A stretch of DNA of 64,000 bases from G963422445 sp963422445 (GTDB taxonomy: Bacteria; Pseudomonadota; Alphaproteobacteria; Thalassobaculales; Thalassobaculaceae): contig OY729512.2 of the NCBI GenBank assembly GCA_963422445.2, positions 2,542,001 to 2,606,000 of the forward strand, written 5' to 3'. The notes below the pieces were generated by a model. The model made no database searches. It was not told the DNA's origin and saw nothing but the letters and a program-made list of their open reading frames with translations. Position numbers and translations under genes: made by a program. Shown piece by piece: positions 18,491-28,082 of this stretch (within the stretch, counting starts at the first letter, position 1; every line of letters begins with the position of its first letter).

Positions 18491-18494
18491 TGCA

Positions 18495-19571
18495 ATGTTC
18501 TATCGTGAAGCTGGACAGTTCAAGACAAGCTATGCTGCAGATCAGGCGATCCTTACGATATCGCTCGACCGGGTCTTCGTCTTTGGTCTGATTGTCGTTG
18601 CCATCGTCGCCGTGCCGCTGATGGCCAGCGAGTATCTTCTGGCATCGATCCTGATCCCGGTGCTGATTCTGTCGGTCGCGGCCCTTGGGCTCAATATCCT
18701 GACCGGCTATTGCGGCCAGCTTTCACTTGGCACCGGCGCTTTCATGGCTGCCGGCGCTTATATGGCCTACAAGATTGCGACCAACATCACGTGGTTGCCG
18801 ATCTGGGTGGTCATTCCGCTTGCCGGTTTATGCGCTGCGGCGATCGGCATTGCCTTCGGCTTGCCGAGCTTACGCATCAAGGGCTTCTATCTTGCTGTTG
18901 CGACGCTGGCGGCACAGTTCTTTCTACTCTGGTTATTCGTGAAGACGCCTTGGTTCGTCAACCATTCGATTTCCGGCGTTCCGACCGCGCCGCCGCGGTC
19001 CGTCCTGGGGTTCGACGTGACCGGGGCCGCGGCCACCGAACATGCCAAATACCTGTTCGTTCTGACTTTCGTGGTTCTGTTGGCCTGGATTGCACGCAAC
19101 ATGGCGCGCTCGCGCATCGGACGGTCCTGGATGGCTGTGCGCGACATGGATATCGCGGCCGAGTTGATCGGGATCCGGCCATTGTACGCAAAGCTTTCCG
19201 CATTCGCGATATCGAGTTTCTATTGCGGTGTTGCAGGTGCGCTCTGGGCCATGTGCTATATCAACACGGTTGAGCCGACGGCTTTTGACATCAATCGGTC
19301 ATTCCAAGTGTTGTTCATGGTGATTATCGGCGGGCTCGGCAGTGTTCTCGGATCCTTTCTTGGGGCTGCCTTCATTTTTCTCCTGCCGATTTTTCTCAAC
19401 AGTGTACCGGGCTGGTTTGGCTATGCGGTAGCCGGGGACCTGATTACTCATATAGAGTTCATGCTGTTCGGCATTCTGATCATCTTTTTCCTGATCGTCG
19501 AACCGCATGGTCTGTCACGATTGTGGCAGATCGCCAAGGAAAAGCTGCGCCTTTGGCCGTTTCCGTACTGA
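18495..19571 (+). CDS. livM: ABC transporter permease, LivM-like
   Basis: The 358-residue inner-membrane protein has the LivM core ALGLNILTGYCGQLSLGTGAFMAAGAYM, the loop GRSWMAVRDMDIAAELIGI (EAA-type contact with the ATPase) and IIGGLGSVLGSFLGAAFI near the C-terminus. An extra hydrophilic N-terminus of about 25 residues precedes the first membrane segment. It begins 4 bp after livH stops and is followed 48 bp later by the binding-protein gene. Confidence 0.92.
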   Translation: MFYREAGQFKTSYAADQAILTISLDRVFVFGLIVVAIVAVPLMASEYLLASILIPVLILSVAALGLNILTGYCGQLSLGTGAFMAAGAYMAYKIATNITWLPIWVVIPLAGLCAAAIGIAFGLPSLRIKGFYLAVATLAAQFFLLWLFVKTPWFVNHSISGVPTAPPRSVLGFDVTGAAATEHAKYLFVLTFVVLLAWIARNMARSRIGRSWMAVRDMDIAAELIGIRPLYAKLSAFAISSFYCGVAGALWAMCYINTVEPTAFDINRSFQVLFMVIIGGLGSVLGSFLGAAFIFLLPIFLNSVPGWFGYAVAGDLITHIEFMLFGILIIFFLIVEPHGLSRLWQIAKEKLRLWPFPY

Positions 19572-19619
19572 GCGGGCCGGCATGAATGCAGGAGTGTAGG
19601 AAACAAGGAGGTTGAAGAA

Positions 19620-20924
19620 ATGTCATTGAAAACATCTATGGTTGCGGCCCTCGCCGTTGCCGTGACGATCGGCGCTGTCGATATTGCGGGAGCAGAAGAC
19701 GGCCAGTTCATCCCGGTCCTGTCGTATCGGACAGGACCATACGCGCCTAACGGCACCCCCTTCGCCAATGGTTATGTCGACTATTTCCAATATGTCAACG
19801 AACGCCACGGTGGTGTGAACGGCGTCGAGTTCATCGTCGAGGAATGCGAGACCGGTTACAGGACCGACCGCGGAATCGAGTGCTATGATCGTCTGAAGGG
19901 CAAGCATGGCGGCATGACCACGGTCAGCCCGTGGTCGACCGGAACCACCTACGCGTTGATCGAGAAAGCGACTAACGACAAGATTCCGATCCTGTCGATG
20001 GGGTATGGCCGGACCAGCGCTGCCGACGGCCGGGTCTTTCCCTATGTCTTCAACTTTCCGTCGACCTACTGGAGTCAGGCGACCGCCGTCATCCAGTATA
20101 TCGCCAACGAACTTGGCGGTACCGACCAGTTGAAGGGCAAGCGCTTCGCGTTCATCTATCTTGATCATCCCTATGGCCGCGAGCCGATCCCGACCTTCGA
20201 CATTCTTGCCGAGCGCTTCGGGTTCACCTACGACAAATACCCGGTGCCACCGGCAACCATGACCGAGCAGAAATCGATCTGGCTTCAGATCCGGCGAACC
20301 CGGCCGGCTTATGCGATCATGTGGGGTTGGGGCGCAATGAACTCGACCGCGGTCAAGGAGGCGGGCAATATCAGATTTGATATGAGCCGTTTCATCGGCA
20401 ACTGGTGGTCGGCTGCCGAACCGGATGTTCTGCCGGCCGGCGAAGGTGCCATCGGCTACAAGGGTGCGACCTTCCACGGCGCAGGGACGGACTACGCTGT
20501 CTTCGAGAGCATGAAAAATGTAAGTGGTCTCAAGGGTGGCGATGACAAGGGTACGGTTCTTTACAATCGCGGCCTGGTCAACGCGGCCTTCATTGTCGAG
20601 GCGGTGCGGCTGGCGCAGGAAAAATATGGCAAAGGCAAGCGGGTGACTGGCGAGCAGGTTCGTTGGGCATTCGAGAATCTCAATATTGATGCCGCTGCCG
20701 TGGAGAAACTTGGGCTGACTGGCCTGATGCCACCCACCGAGGTCACTTGTCTCAACCATGAGGGCACCAGCCCGGCTATTCTGATCCAGCAATGGAACGG
20801 GTCGGCTTGGGAGATAAAGTCCGACTGGATTCCGGCAATGACCGATATCGTGCGGCCTCTTGTCGAGCGGGATGCCGCGCAGTATGCGGCGGAAAACAAT
20901 ATCACGCCTCGCAGCTGTTTGTAA
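19620..20924 (+). CDS. periplasmic substrate-binding protein, LivK-like
   Basis: The 434-residue type I periplasmic binding protein has a signal peptide: MSLKTSM, a hydrophobic run (VAALAVAVTIGAV) and a likely cleavage after AGA before EDGQF. The mature part begins FIPVLSYRTGPYAPNG, has GYVDYFQYVNERHGGVNG and IEKATNDKIPILSMGYG, and has the two-lobe order of the LivK/LivJ group. It is longer than classical LivK (about 370 residues) and resembles the versions found beside acyl-CoA ligases, where the ligand is often a hydrophobic or aromatic carboxylate rather than an amino acid. AGGAGG at about 19605 supports the start. Confidence 0.88.
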   Translation: MSLKTSMVAALAVAVTIGAVDIAGAEDGQFIPVLSYRTGPYAPNGTPFANGYVDYFQYVNERHGGVNGVEFIVEECETGYRTDRGIECYDRLKGKHGGMTTVSPWSTGTTYALIEKATNDKIPILSMGYGRTSAADGRVFPYVFNFPSTYWSQATAVIQYIANELGGTDQLKGKRFAFIYLDHPYGREPIPTFDILAERFGFTYDKYPVPPATMTEQKSIWLQIRRTRPAYAIMWGWGAMNSTAVKEAGNIRFDMSRFIGNWWSAAEPDVLPAGEGAIGYKGATFHGAGTDYAVFESMKNVSGLKGGDDKGTVLYNRGLVNAAFIVEAVRLAQEKYGKGKRVTGEQVRWAFENLNIDAAAVEKLGLTGLMPPTEVTCLNHEGTSPAILIQQWNGSAWEIKSDWIPAMTDIVRPLVERDAAQYAAENNITPRSCL

Positions 20925-20963
20925 CGGCAGGTCCGCGACGCTGACAGGAAGGGCCCTGACGCA

Positions 20964-21776
20964 ATGAACGAGACGCGCGCAAATCACCTGGAAGTCAACA
21001 ATGTCGAGGTGATTTACGATCACGTCATTCTGGTGCTGAAGGGCGTTTCCCTGCAGGTGCCGAAGGGCGGCATTGTCGCCCTTCTCGGCGCCAACGGCGC
21101 TGGCAAGACCACGACGCTGAAAGCGGTGTCTAACCTACTGCGTGCCGAACGCGGTGAAGTGACCAAGGGATCAATCCTCTACGAAGGCGAGCAGATCGAT
21201 CGGCAAACCCCGACCGATCTTGTGCGCAAGGGGGTTATCCAGGTTATGGAAGGCAGGCATTGCTTCGAACATCTGACGGTCGAGGAAAACCTGTTGACCG
21301 GCGCTTACACGCGTCATACCGCACGCTCGGTCCTGAATGAGGACATGGAGACCGTATTCTCGTATTTTCCCCGGCTGAAGGATCGGCGAAAGTCACTTGC
21401 TGGTTACATCTCCGGTGGCGAACAGCAAATGTGCGCTATCGGCCGGGCATTGATGTCGCGGCCCCGGATGATTCTGCTCGACGAGCCATCGATGGGGCTT
21501 GCGCCGCAACTCGTCGAACAGATTTTCGAGATCGTGAAGCAGATCAACGCCGAGGAAGGGGTCTCGATTCTGCTCGCTGAGCAGAATACCAACATGGCGC
21601 TCAAATACGCCCATTACGGCTACATTCTCGAAAACGGTCGTATCGTCATGGACGGCGATGCAGCAGTTCTGCGAGAGAATGAAGACGTGAAGGAGTTTTA
21701 TCTCGGTCTCAGTTCGACCGGGCGCAGGAATTTCCGCGACATCAAGTTTTATCGGCGCCGCAAGCGCTGGGTTTAG
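20964..21776 (+). CDS. livF: ABC transporter ATP-binding protein (LivF-like)
   Basis: The 270-residue second ATPase of the uptake system has Walker A GANGAGKTTT near residue 46, Q-loop IQVMEGRHCFEHLT, signature ISGGEQQMCAIGRAL, Walker B MILLDEPSMGLAPQ and a LAEQNTNMAL switch segment in which Gln replaces His, as usual in LivF. The basic C-terminal tail (RRNFRDIKFYRRRKRW) is unusual but intact. It begins 39 bp after the binding-protein gene and closes the operon; converging SMP-30 lies only 24 bp beyond. Confidence 0.92.
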   Translation: MNETRANHLEVNNVEVIYDHVILVLKGVSLQVPKGGIVALLGANGAGKTTTLKAVSNLLRAERGEVTKGSILYEGEQIDRQTPTDLVRKGVIQVMEGRHCFEHLTVEENLLTGAYTRHTARSVLNEDMETVFSYFPRLKDRRKSLAGYISGGEQQMCAIGRALMSRPRMILLDEPSMGLAPQLVEQIFEIVKQINAEEGVSILLAEQNTNMALKYAHYGYILENGRIVMDGDAAVLRENEDVKEFYLGLSSTGRRNFRDIKFYRRRKRWV

Positions 21777-21800
21777 ACCCCGCTTCCCGGCATTATCGGA

Positions 21801-22697
21801 TTACCGGTTGAAGTTGACTCGCGCCGGTTCGAGCGGGAGCCCGGGAACGTCGACCCTGGTCCGGTAGATCGTGCCGCAGTTGGCGCACGGTCCGCCCGTG
21901 CTGCCGGTCACGACGTAGAGGTCGCGCAGATCATCGCCTCCGAAACAGACCGACGTCACCATCGGCAGCGGAACCGGCAGGTTTTTCCTGAGCTGGCCGT
22001 TGGGTTCGTGGACGGCGACCCGGGAGCCATGCACCATGGCGATCCAGACCGATCCGTCCTCGGCCACTGCAAGGCCGTCAGCGTGGCCGTCTGAGGTCTT
22101 CACGAACGGCCGCCAGGGACCGACGTTGCCGTCTGGATGCACGTCATGGGCGCGGACAACATTGTCGCAGGCATCGGCGTGATAGAGCGTCTTGCCATCC
22201 GGCGAAATTCCGATGCCGTTGGTTAGCATCACACCGTCTGACAAGGTTCGGACCGAACCGTCGAGATCGATCATGTGCAAGTGTCCCGGTTTCGGCGTGT
22301 CGTCGCTAAAGACCTTGTAGGCGAGCGAGCCGACATAGATGCGGCCGCTCGGGTCAGTCGCAAAGTCGTTGAATCCGACGGCGTCCGGAGTCACGTCACT
22401 GTCGAGAAGCACGACCGAGCGTTGCCCGTCCCAACTCTTGTACGTGATGTTGCGCCCGCCAACGACGAGTCCGCCGGCCTCGTGCAGGACTATTCCACCG
22501 ATTCCCCGGCGATGTCGGACAACGGTGCTGATCGTACCGTTGCCGGCAAGGGCGTAAACGCCACCGTTCAGCACATCGCTGAACAGCAATCCTTTTGCGG
22601 GATGCCATGTCGGACCTTCAACCAGCCCGTAACCTGTCGCGAGTTCTTGCATCGAGTCGTTGCTTTCGCTGTCCACCGGCGTGGCGGGCCGAAGCAT
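21801..22697 (-). CDS. SMP-30/gluconolactonase family protein
   Basis: The six-bladed beta-propeller protein (about 298 residues) has YGLVEGPTWHPAKGLLFSDV (first metal ligand Glu), VGFNDFATDPSGRIYVGS (Asn ligand), LTNGIGISPDGKTLYHAD (Asn) and GHADGLAVAEDGSVW (Asp). These supply the usual divalent-metal site. Family members hydrolyse sugar or other lactones. The start is set at ATG 22697, 27 bp after the preceding gene stops; ATG 22652 is an alternative. It is probably co-transcribed with the carboxymuconolactone-decarboxylase-like gene, a pairing that suits lactone ring opening in a catabolic route. Confidence 0.88.
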   Translation of the reverse strand: MLRPATPVDSESNDSMQELATGYGLVEGPTWHPAKGLLFSDVLNGGVYALAGNGTISTVVRHRRGIGGIVLHEAGGLVVGGRNITYKSWDGQRSVVLLDSDVTPDAVGFNDFATDPSGRIYVGSLAYKVFSDDTPKPGHLHMIDLDGSVRTLSDGVMLTNGIGISPDGKTLYHADACDNVVRAHDVHPDGNVGPWRPFVKTSDGHADGLAVAEDGSVWIAMVHGSRVAVHEPNGQLRKNLPVPLPMVTSVCFGGDDLRDLYVVTGSTGGPCANCGTIYRTRVDVPGLPLEPARVNFNR

Positions 22698-22726
22698 TCC
22701 GGTGCCGCCACGCCGAAGGTTTGTTG

Positions 22727-23038
22727 TTATGCATCGTCGCCCAGAACTTCCTGCAGAACGCGGCCGGCATTCACGGCGGTCGGCCATCCGGAATAGAAGG
22801 CGATATGCGTGATCATGCCGAAAAGCTCTTCCTTCTTCACGCCATTGTCGAGTGCACGCCGGAGATGGCCTTTCAACTCAGGCGTGCGATACAGGGCTGC
22901 AAGAACCGAACAGGTCACGAGGCTGCGATCACGCTTGGAAAGTTCCGGCTGTTCCCAGACGTCGCCGAACAGCACGTTATCGCGCAATTTGCCGAATTGC
23001 GGGATCATCTCGTAGACAGTCTGCTTTGCCATGGTCAT
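22727..23038 (-). CDS. carboxymuconolactone decarboxylase family protein
   Basis: This small (103-residue) helical protein of the CMD/AhpD fold has LSKRDRSLVTCSVLAALYRTPELKGHLRRALDNGV and KKEELFGMITHIAFYSGWPTAVNAGRV, the standard CMD helices. AhpD-type CxxC is absent: only one Cys (VTCSV) sits in the region, so a peroxidase role is unlikely. Size matches the short gamma-carboxymuconolactone decarboxylase-like proteins. AGAGGA precedes ATG 23038. The SMP-30 lactonase follows on the same strand after 29 bp, suggesting a two-gene unit for lactone metabolism. The actual substrate is unknown. Confidence 0.85.
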   Translation of the reverse strand: MTMAKQTVYEMIPQFGKLRDNVLFGDVWEQPELSKRDRSLVTCSVLAALYRTPELKGHLRRALDNGVKKEELFGMITHIAFYSGWPTAVNAGRVLQEVLGDDA

Positions 23039-23232
23039 GTCCTCTGATGGGGTTGGTGGCAGGGAATACAGTGTTGTTTCATCAGCGGTCCGATGTCACG
23101 TCGCCGTTTGACGCCGTCGCATGTGGTCTGGTCGCCGTCCAGTTGTGCCATGTCGATCGGCGCCACCGCCAAACCTGGATTGATGAGAGAAGTCATGATC
23201 GCTTGTTTGTTACGCGATGCTGGTGCCGTCGA

Positions 23233-24396
23233 TCAGAACAGACGCCGGCTGGCTAGCGCCGCGCCGTCGCTGAGGGCGCGGAGTTTGGCCCAGACGACAT
23301 CGGAGGTGATGCGGCCCATGCCGGCGGAGGTATCGAATCCGCAATCCGTGCCCGCCATGATCCGGGCCGGGTCACCGACCGCTTCGGCAGCCTGTTCGAG
23401 CTGGTCAGCAATCACTTCGGGGTGTTCCACAAATGCCGTAAGTGTGTCGATCGCGCCGACGATCAGGTATTGGTCGGGGGCAAGTCTGTCGTTCCGGAAC
23501 AGCTTCAATTCGTGCCGATGCCGGGGATTGGCAAATGGAAATAGAAAGCCGCCGACATTGGCCTTGAGCAGGCTGTCGAGGACGTCGGCCAATGGAACGT
23601 CGCGATCATGCGGTGATTCGTAATTGCCGTAACAGACATGCAGGCGTATTCGATCGCGCGGCAAACCCTCGATCATCCGGTTGATACGGGCGATGACTTT
23701 GTCGACGAACGTGACGAAGTCGGAGAGCGGCCTGTCGTGAAACAGCATATGGCGCTCCAGGCCGAGGTCCGGCGCATCAATCTGGAGAATCAGACCGGCG
23801 TCGACCGCGGCCTTGTATTCGATGGCGAGTGCGTCGGCGAGCGCGTCGAGATAGCTGTCTTCGTCAGGGTAGTAGGCGTTTCTGATCGCGGTTGCGACAA
23901 TGCCCGGCGACGGTGCTGTCATGAAGGCGTCACTGAAGGCATCGCCGGTGTCGGCGAGCGCGGACTTGAAGATAGCAATCTCTGCGGCATTGGCGTCGGG
24001 GGCCGTATGGGCGATCGGGGCTATCGCTTCCGGCGGTTCGAGATTGCTCACGGCCCGGCGTCCGGTCAGGAATGCTTCCCGGGTCTTGCGGAATTCGGGA
24101 TAGTCGTCCAGTTCGGATCCGGACGGCCGTGCCCAACGGCCGCCGAAGCCGGACATGCGCCGTCGGACATAAAGGAAGAAGGCTTCCCGGAGTTGTTCCC
24201 CATCGCTCGGAATATCTACACCAGCCTCGCACTGGCGTTTGACCACCCAATGGGTCGCGGCCTTACCTTCGTCGTGGAGAATTGTTTCATCGATGGCTTT
24301 GCCGTTGGCTCGATCAACATAGAGTTCAACAAGTCCTTGCGGCCGCGGCAAGCTTCCTGCATGCGTGGTCAATATGCGTCCGGGACTCTCTGGCAT
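23233..24396 (-). CDS. cobalamin-independent methionine synthase (MetE C-terminal domain)-like protein
   Basis: The 387-residue protein corresponds to the catalytic TIM-barrel half of MetE: TTHAGSLPRP at the N-terminus, GVDIPSDGEQLREAF, and zinc-ligand segments RIRLHVCYGNYE (His and Cys) and IMAGTDCGFDTSAG (Cys). The N-terminal repeat of full MetE is missing, as in archaeal MetE and in the many uncharacterised YxjG/YxjH-like proteins. Such proteins transfer methyl groups to thiols or act on modified methyl donors. Neighbouring catabolic genes on the same strand suggest use of a methylated compound rather than core methionine synthesis, but that is inference. Confidence 0.82.
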   Translation of the reverse strand: MPESPGRILTTHAGSLPRPQGLVELYVDRANGKAIDETILHDEGKAATHWVVKRQCEAGVDIPSDGEQLREAFFLYVRRRMSGFGGRWARPSGSELDDYPEFRKTREAFLTGRRAVSNLEPPEAIAPIAHTAPDANAAEIAIFKSALADTGDAFSDAFMTAPSPGIVATAIRNAYYPDEDSYLDALADALAIEYKAAVDAGLILQIDAPDLGLERHMLFHDRPLSDFVTFVDKVIARINRMIEGLPRDRIRLHVCYGNYESPHDRDVPLADVLDSLLKANVGGFLFPFANPRHRHELKLFRNDRLAPDQYLIVGAIDTLTAFVEHPEVIADQLEQAAEAVGDPARIMAGTDCGFDTSAGMGRITSDVVWAKLRALSDGAALASRRLF

Positions 24397-24690
24397 GGCA
24401 GGGCGTCTCTCCCAATGAAGCGGGAGCGGCTCCCGCAGGTCTGTTGACTACCATAAAAGACCGCGGTGATCTGGCAGGCAATTGTGAATTTCCGGATAGC
24501 GACGTCATCACCGTTCTGTTGCGCTCCGAGGCACATCATGTGCCGGCAAGGGGAACGGTGTCGCTGGACAGCCGTGTGCGGTTAGATGGCCGCGGCTGCG
24601 AAGCGGTTTGCTGTTGTCAGATTTGCTGGGATGCCGGGACCGATTTCGGATATCCGTCTCGGCAGGACGGTTTCAATTCATGACTCGAAA
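24397..24690. other. intergenic, no gene seen
   Basis: No frame with recognisable protein content. It separates the last ordinary gene of the catabolic cluster from the IS-rich block. Confidence 0.5.
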
Positions 24691-24915
24691 GGCTCAATTT
24701 GCAATTCGTAGGCCATAACTCGACCAAGTCTGTAGCCAGACCACGCTCCATGGCGTGGAGGACGGGCAAGTTTCATGGCTTGAGCCGCCCGAAGTGGTTG
24801 TCGAGACCGCTGATGAACATTTCGATCAACCCTCGCAGGATGCCCGCTTTTCTGGTGCCCGCCTTAGATGACTGTAGCCTCCATCAGGGCATGCTTGCGA
24901 ATTACGAATTGAGCC
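24691..24915. repeat. MITE-like element copy 1 (225 bp)
   Basis: Terminal inverted repeats start GGCTCAATTTGCAATTCG and end in the complement of GGCTCAATTCGTAATTCG. The interior is about 85-90 % identical to 54620-54841 and holds no intact gene. No target duplication is visible here. Confidence 0.75.
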
Positions 24916-25090
24916 TACTTTGTTCGTGATCAGCGCGAATCAGCACTCGACTTGAGTTGGGACACGAGGCGTCGGTTGGGGTGACGTGCAGGGGTAGCGC
25001 GACCTGTGAGCAATCTAGGCACGAACTTTCGGATTCTTGTGCTTGGTATGGGTGTCGACAACAAGGAGACTGCCGAGACCTCCGGGATTA
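24916..25090 (-). pseudogene. IS630 remnant E, distal part
   Basis: The complement reads VDTHTKHKNPKVRA, a stop, then PTQVEC, a stop, then FALITNK. This matches the second-Asp to Glu portion of IS630 transposases (D-N-x-x-T-H-K, then S-W-L-N-Q-V-E-R-W-F-A). The rest of the same relic lies at 26248-26466, across an inserted IS630-D. Confidence 0.6.
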
Positions 25091-25091
25091 C

Positions 25092-26246
25092 TAGTATATT
25101 GATCGTTACAAATATCTCCATTATTGTGTTCTTCTGATTTGTCGATCACGGAGGTCTACAAGATGCGCCCTGGTGTTTCATTCACACTCACTTCAGGCGA
25201 CCGGCATCGCCTTGAAACGGTTGTCCCGAACCCGAAGAGCCCGCAGACGCACGTCTGGCGGGCGCGCATCGTTCTTCTGAGCGACGATGGGCTCGGCACG
25301 ATGACCATCATGAGAGAGACCGGCAAGGCGAAGAACAGTGTCTGGCGCTGGCAGGACCGCTTCTATGGAAGACGGTGTGGACGGACTTCTGCGGGACAAG
25401 ACGCGTCCGCCGGGCAAGACGCCTCTGGCTCCTGAGCAGGTGGCGAAGATCGTCGGGTTGACCCACACCTCGCCGCCTCACGCGGCGACCCACTGGACGC
25501 TGCGGGCGATGGCGAAGGCTGTGGGGGTTGCCGCTTCGAGGGTCTGGGCGGTCTGGCAGGCGCATGGCCTGATGCCGCACCGCTGGCGGCCGTTCACGCT
25601 TTCGAACGATCCCGCCTGCCTCGAGACGCTGACCGACATCGTCGGCCTCTCCGTTGCGCCGCCGGCTCACGCGGTCGTGCTGTCGATCGATGACACGTCG
25701 CACAGTCAGGCACGCGACCGCACACAGCCCGGCCTGCCGCTGAAGAAAGGCCGCGGCGCCACCATGACACATGATTCCAGGCGCAACGGCACGACGACGC
25801 TGTTTGCCTCCCTGACCGTGCTCGCCGGCACGGTCATCGGCCAGCACGCCAGTCGGCATCGCCACCAGGCGTTCCTGAGATGCCGCAACCGCATCGCGCG
25901 CACGATACCCGCTGGCGTCCCGGTCCATGCCATCCTCGACAACGACGCCACTCACAAGCACAAGGACGTCCAGGTCTGGCTCGCACGCCATCCGCGCTGG
26001 ACCTTCCACGTCACCCCCACCTCGAGCGCGTGGCTGAACGCGCTCGAAGGCGTCTTCGCCAAGCGGACACGACGCCGTCTCAAAGACGGCGTCTACCGCT
26101 CCGTACGCGACCTCCAGGACGCCATCCGCCGCGTCATCGACGAACACAACACCACCGAAGCCAGGCCCTTCGTCTGGACCGCCGATCCCGATACCATCAT
26201 CGCCGCAAGAAAAAGAGGGTCCCAAACATTGAAATCAATCCACTAG
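25092..26246 (+). mobile_element. IS630-family element D, inserted in remnant E
   Basis: It is flanked by CTAG at 25091-25094 and 26244-26247. The ends share only TAGT-N2-ATTGAT. The two halves of IS630 remnant E lie directly outside it. Confidence 0.75.
25163..26246 (+). pseudogene. IS630-family transposase (D), one frameshift
   Basis: The N-terminal frame starts MRPGVSFTLTSGDRHRLE behind GGAGG at 25150 and runs to SVWRWQDRF. A single extra base at about 25370 then shifts to the frame reading MEDGVDGLLRDKTRPPGKT to the end. Catalytic segments are SIDDTSHSQARDRTQ (the usual D-E is D-D), VHAILDNDATHKHKDV and SAWLNALEGVFAKRT. The subtype differs from IS630-A and -B. Without the single insertion it would encode about 360 residues, so the copy died recently, or a sequencing error is involved. 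Confidence 0.8.
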
Positions 26247-26247
26247 G

Positions 26248-26466
26248 TTTATGAGCCGCAGGATGTCGAGACAGTCCTGATGACATTGCTTGCATTTGGT
26301 GATGATCCTGCTGTTGGCGATGTCGAGGACGGCGAACAGGATCATGGTACCGTAGCGGATGTCGTCGTGATGTGTAACCTTCGACATACCTCAGATCAAG
26401 CGGCAACATCAGGTACGTGCGGTCAAGCGCCTGAATCTGCGACGTCTCGTCAACACACAGTACCAT
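26248..26466 (-). pseudogene. IS630 remnant E, first-Asp part
   Basis: The complement starts MVLCVDETSQIQALDRTYLMLPLD, the first catalytic segment of an IS630 transposase. It is frameshifted after about 30 residues and ends at the CTAG where IS630-D is inserted. No N-terminal domain is present. Confidence 0.7.
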
Positions 26467-26477
26467 GGGCGTGGTTC

Positions 26478-27830
26478 TGATATGGCGTCGTCATTTGTCT
26501 TTCTTTGATAGTTCCGTAATAGGTTTATTTTTGTTGTTTTCTCTCTCTTGAGCTACAAGAAGGTTTTCACAATATGGCGCATTATCATTACGCGCCGTCA
26601 TGCTGTTCAGGATTTCAAACTAGGTGGCATTGAAGCGACCGAACTTCAACAGGGCCCGGATGCTCAGGATCCCTTGACCGCCATCAACTGTCCGCATCCC
26701 CGACCGTTTCATCCGCTGCGTGACCAGAACCTTGTTGGCGGCTTCAACGGTGCCGGACCCCACGATCAGGGTCCAGGATCGCAACTCATGATAGCCCATG
26801 CGGTGACGGTTGCGCTTGAAGAAAGCCAGTTCCCGCTCGAGATCGGCATGGTCGGACGAGGCGGTTTTCAGAAGAACCCCGATCGCCGCGATCACCCGGC
26901 CGACACCATCCGGATCATTGAGCAGGAGGTCGCGATGCGTTTCGTACCAGTCCGTGTCCGCGGCATGGTCCGCGACCGTCTTGAGATACTGGCAAGCGTG
27001 CCAGTAATCGCCCACCTAGACGTCCGGCTCAAGGCTCTCCAGGACGGTCCGGTTGTCCCGTGCGGCGGCGGCGATCAGACTGTCCGGACGCAGGGTGCGG
27101 ATATGCGCCACTTCGGCCGCGAGGTGAGCTTTCGGATCACCCTTGCCGGCCTGCGGCATGCGACCGAAATACAGCATCTTCAATCGCTTGCCATCGCTGT
27201 CGTAAAACCTGACCGTGCCACAGGATGCCTCCCGCCAGGCCGCGTCCGGATGCGACCGGGCCCGCGGCTGAAGCGGCACCATGATGCTGTCCAGCGACAC
27301 CGTCACGCTCCGCGTCGCCGCCGGAATGCCCTCCCTGGCCCGGAGACCGGACAGAACCGGCGCGCGGATCGACCCCCAAGTCTCATGGATCCTCACCATC
27401 AGACGCTGAAGCATGCTGACAGACGGTCTCATGCCGCCAACTCTCTCAAGGATATCGACACAGTCGTGCGGCGTGCATTCCCCCATCATGAAAGGTCCGA
27501 TCTCCGCCGCCGGATCGGTCGGATAATCCGCGACAAGACCCAGGCTCTCATCAACCGGACCAAGCGATGTCGACACGCCTGAACAGCGATAGCGCGGCCG
27601 CAGAGACACGATCGGACCTAGGGACGACATGATCGTGTGTCGGATCGGAGCAACACGTCGATAACCCTTGAACGGGACGTGGCAGCCCACATCATTCAAT
27701 GTTGTTTTGAGCTACGCCTCCAAAGTCGCGAAACTCCAGGGACTACCGCTGGCCTTCAACGGCTCCCGGCACAGGGTCGGATTCTCGGCGAAAACGAGGT
27801 CGACATCCGGCCTGGGCGCGTCACCGGACA
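26478..27830 (-). mobile_element. ISKra4-family element copy 1
   Basis: It is homologous over its length to the ISKra4 copy at about 51.0-54.9 kb. Its 3' flank (26500-26525) holds the uninterrupted site in which the second copy carries a MITE. The exact ends are not clear; there are no obvious inverted repeats. Confidence 0.6.
26620..27699 (-). pseudogene. ISKra4-family transposase, internal stop
   Basis: Frames from 27699 carry SLGPIVSLRPRYRCSG, RSVTVSLDSIMVPLQPRAR (first Asp) and TLRPDSLIAAAARDNRTVLESLEPDV, and then a stop at 27016. The same frame resumes with YWHACQYLKTVADHAADTDW, ELAFFKRNRHRMGYHELR and GTVEAANKVLVTQRMKRSGMR (Glu). The VEAxxK-LVxxRMKRSGMR ending is typical of ISKra4. The second-Asp segment ADAARDN of copy 2 has lost a residue here (AAARDN). 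Probably inactive. Confidence 0.75.
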
Positions 27831-28069
27831 ACGGGCTGTACTCGGCGGACGGAAGCAATATAGCCGCAAGACGGAGCGTTACGAAAGCGATCTGACTGAT
27901 GCCGAATGGACCTTGCTGGACCCGCTTCTTCCACCGTCGCGCCGGCTTGGTCGTCCCCGTCAGGTGGACCTGCGCGACGTGGTGAAGGCGATCGCATACA
28001 TGCTCTGGACAGGGTGCAGTTGGCGGACATGACCGAAGGATTTCCCGGCGTTTACGACGGTTCAGACCT
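27831..28069 (+). pseudogene. IS5-Y copy 2, N-terminal part of transposase
   Basis: YESDLTDAEWTLLDPLLPPSRRLGRPRQVDLRDVVKAIAYMLWTGCSW is the DUF4096-type N-terminus. A stop follows, then PKDFPAFTTVQTYF in the same frame, up to the insertion of IS1595a. The gene continues at 31421 after a 3.3-kb interruption. Confidence 0.75.
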
Positions 28070-28082
28070 ATTTCTAGGGGAA

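Noticed and set aside
19623..21023. 466-residue minus-strand open frame
   Set aside because: Antisense to the binding-protein gene, which has a signal peptide and family motifs.
24691..24915. possible CRISPR or attachment-site interpretation of the repeated 225-bp segment
   Set aside because: Only two copies 30 kb apart, with inverted ends and, at one copy, a target duplication; a MITE explains it better.
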